Source of the DNA: Acidimicrobiaceae bacterium
GTDB lineage: Bacteria > Actinomycetota > Acidimicrobiia > Acidimicrobiales > RAAP-2
Assembly (NCBI GenBank): GCA_003135595.1
Contig: PLCI01000157.1
Span: 502 to 6,508 of the forward strand
DNA: 6,007 nucleotides
Reading direction: 5' to 3'
Positions 5,415 through 6,007 of the stretch are shown piece after piece. The notes below the pieces were generated by a model. That model was not told where the DNA came from. It saw only the letters and a program-made list of their open reading frames with translations, and searched no databases. The position numbers were made by a program, and so were the translations under genes. How positions within the stretch are numbered: position 1 is the stretch's first letter; each line of letters opens with the position of its first letter.

Positions 5415-6007
5415 TCAGAAAGGGAACGCCTTGCTCATGAGCGCCGGGATGGCCTGCTCGGTCGCCAGCCCACTTGCCGTGTTCGGCGAGCCAGGGGTCG
5501 GGTAGAAGAATGCGCCGCTGGCCAGCCGAAACGCGAGCAGCGCAGACGCCGGGTCTTTGGTCCCCTTGCGGAACGTCGTCGACGAGACCGAGTCGCGCAG
5601 GGACACGAGCGCCTGGATCACGAGCGCGGTGGAGTCCGGGTCTGACGATCCGCCGTAGTAGCCCCACCCCCCGTCACCGGACTGCAAGAGCTTGAAGAAC
5701 ACGACAGGGTTGTGGCGGGGCTTCGCCCGCTGCGCGACAAGACCCTCGACGGCGAGCGCCGTCGAGTTGGTGTCTGGCCCGGTGTACGTGGCGGGGTCCG
5801 ATGCGAGGCACGCCGTCGTCGTCGAGGTGCGGTACGACTCCCAGCCGCCGTTGGCGCACTGCTGGCGCTTGAGCCATGCGATGGCGGGGGCGAGCCCGCT
5901 TGTCGCTCGCACGCCGGCCGCCGAGAGCGCCGCGAGCGCGAGGCCCTGCCGGTACGCACCGTCGTACGTCGGATCCTGCACGCCGAACAGCCCGGCGTCG
6001 GGTCCCG
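5415..6007 (-). CDS. Prenyltransferase/squalene-oxidase-repeat alpha-barrel protein, C-terminal part
   Basis: The frame is open from the right edge through 196 residues to a TGA, so the 5' end is missing. A GTG at 5981 is probably internal, because the preceding residues GPDAGLFG continue a typical family segment into QDPTYDGAYRQGLALAAL. Helical-barrel repeats are visible. QCANGGWES (49-57 of the visible part) and QSGDGGWGYY (108-117) resemble QW motifs. DTNSTALAVEGL (78-89) and DPDSTALVIQAL (122-133) are a repeated helix motif, and ASGAFFYP (162-169) starts a final turn. There is no DXDD terpene-cyclase motif and no evident set of zinc-binding residues in the visible part, so a binding role fits better than catalysis. 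Transcobalamin and intrinsic factor use the same alpha/alpha-barrel fold for their N-terminal domain. The gene lies 5 bp upstream of the DUF4430-like gene, in the same operon as the ECF transporter. Export is likely, but the N-terminus is not visible. Confidence 0.78.
   Translation of the reverse strand, partial: GPDAGLFGVQDPTYDGAYRQGLALAALSAAGVRATSGLAPAIAWLKRQQCANGGWESYRTSTTTACLASDPATYTGPDTNSTALAVEGLVAQRAKPRHNPVVFFKLLQSGDGGWGYYGGSSDPDSTALVIQALVSLRDSVSSTTFRKGTKDPASALLAFRLASGAFFYPTPGSPNTASGLATEQAIPALMSKAFPF

Noticed and set aside
5410..5667. An 86-codon upstream extension of the DUF4430-like frame.
   Set aside because: It overlaps the barrel protein in another frame. ATG 5409 gives an immediate, well-formed signal peptide.
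5415..5981. The barrel protein as a complete 188-residue gene starting at GTG 5981.
   Set aside because: The frame is open to the window edge, the upstream residues continue the family pattern, and the visible part is too short for a full alpha/alpha barrel.
1..6007. CRISPR array, tRNA or rRNA gene, insertion sequence or phage element.
   Set aside because: No regularly spaced direct repeats, RNA-gene signatures, transposase motifs or terminal inverted repeats were seen; coding sequence fills almost the whole window.

Overview
The window is GC-rich, tightly packed bacterial DNA. GTG starts, stop/start overlaps and an apparently leaderless promoter suggest a high-GC actinobacterium. The species cannot be named from the sequence.

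Left part (1-1127): a divergent pair. The first 106 residues of a membrane fatty acid desaturase run leftward off the window edge. A complete PaaX-like transcriptional regulator runs rightward. Their coding regions are only 2 bp apart. The best promoter for the desaturase (-35 TTGATC, 17-bp spacer, -10 TAAGAT) lies inside the first codons of the regulator gene, so the desaturase mRNA would begin at its own ATG. A small perfect palindrome, TGTATCTTACA, covers this -10 box and the regulator's start codon, and is a natural candidate operator.

Right part (1147-6007): a leftward, translationally coupled five-gene operon that converges on the regulator with a 19-bp gap. In transcription order it holds: a prenyltransferase-like alpha-barrel repeat protein (5' end outside the window), a secreted and membrane-anchored DUF4430/SCO2322-like protein, an ECF transporter T component (EcfT), a fused double ATPase (EcfA-EcfA'), and a substrate-binding S component. 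The gene joints are a 5-bp gap, a 25-bp overlap, a 4-bp overlap and a 1- or 4-bp overlap. The ECF module is therefore complete, with S, T and two nucleotide-binding domains. It is preceded by two proteins expected to act outside the membrane.

The most interesting idea is that the two extracytoplasmic proteins correspond, in the same order, to the two domains of animal transcobalamin and intrinsic factor: an alpha/alpha barrel followed by a small beta domain related to DUF4430. With a vitamin-type ECF transporter beside them, this suggests a surface capture system that hands a cofactor, possibly a corrinoid, to the S component. The fold parallels come from known family relationships. The substrate and the hand-off are inference. 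The operon's promoter and any riboswitch lie beyond the right edge.
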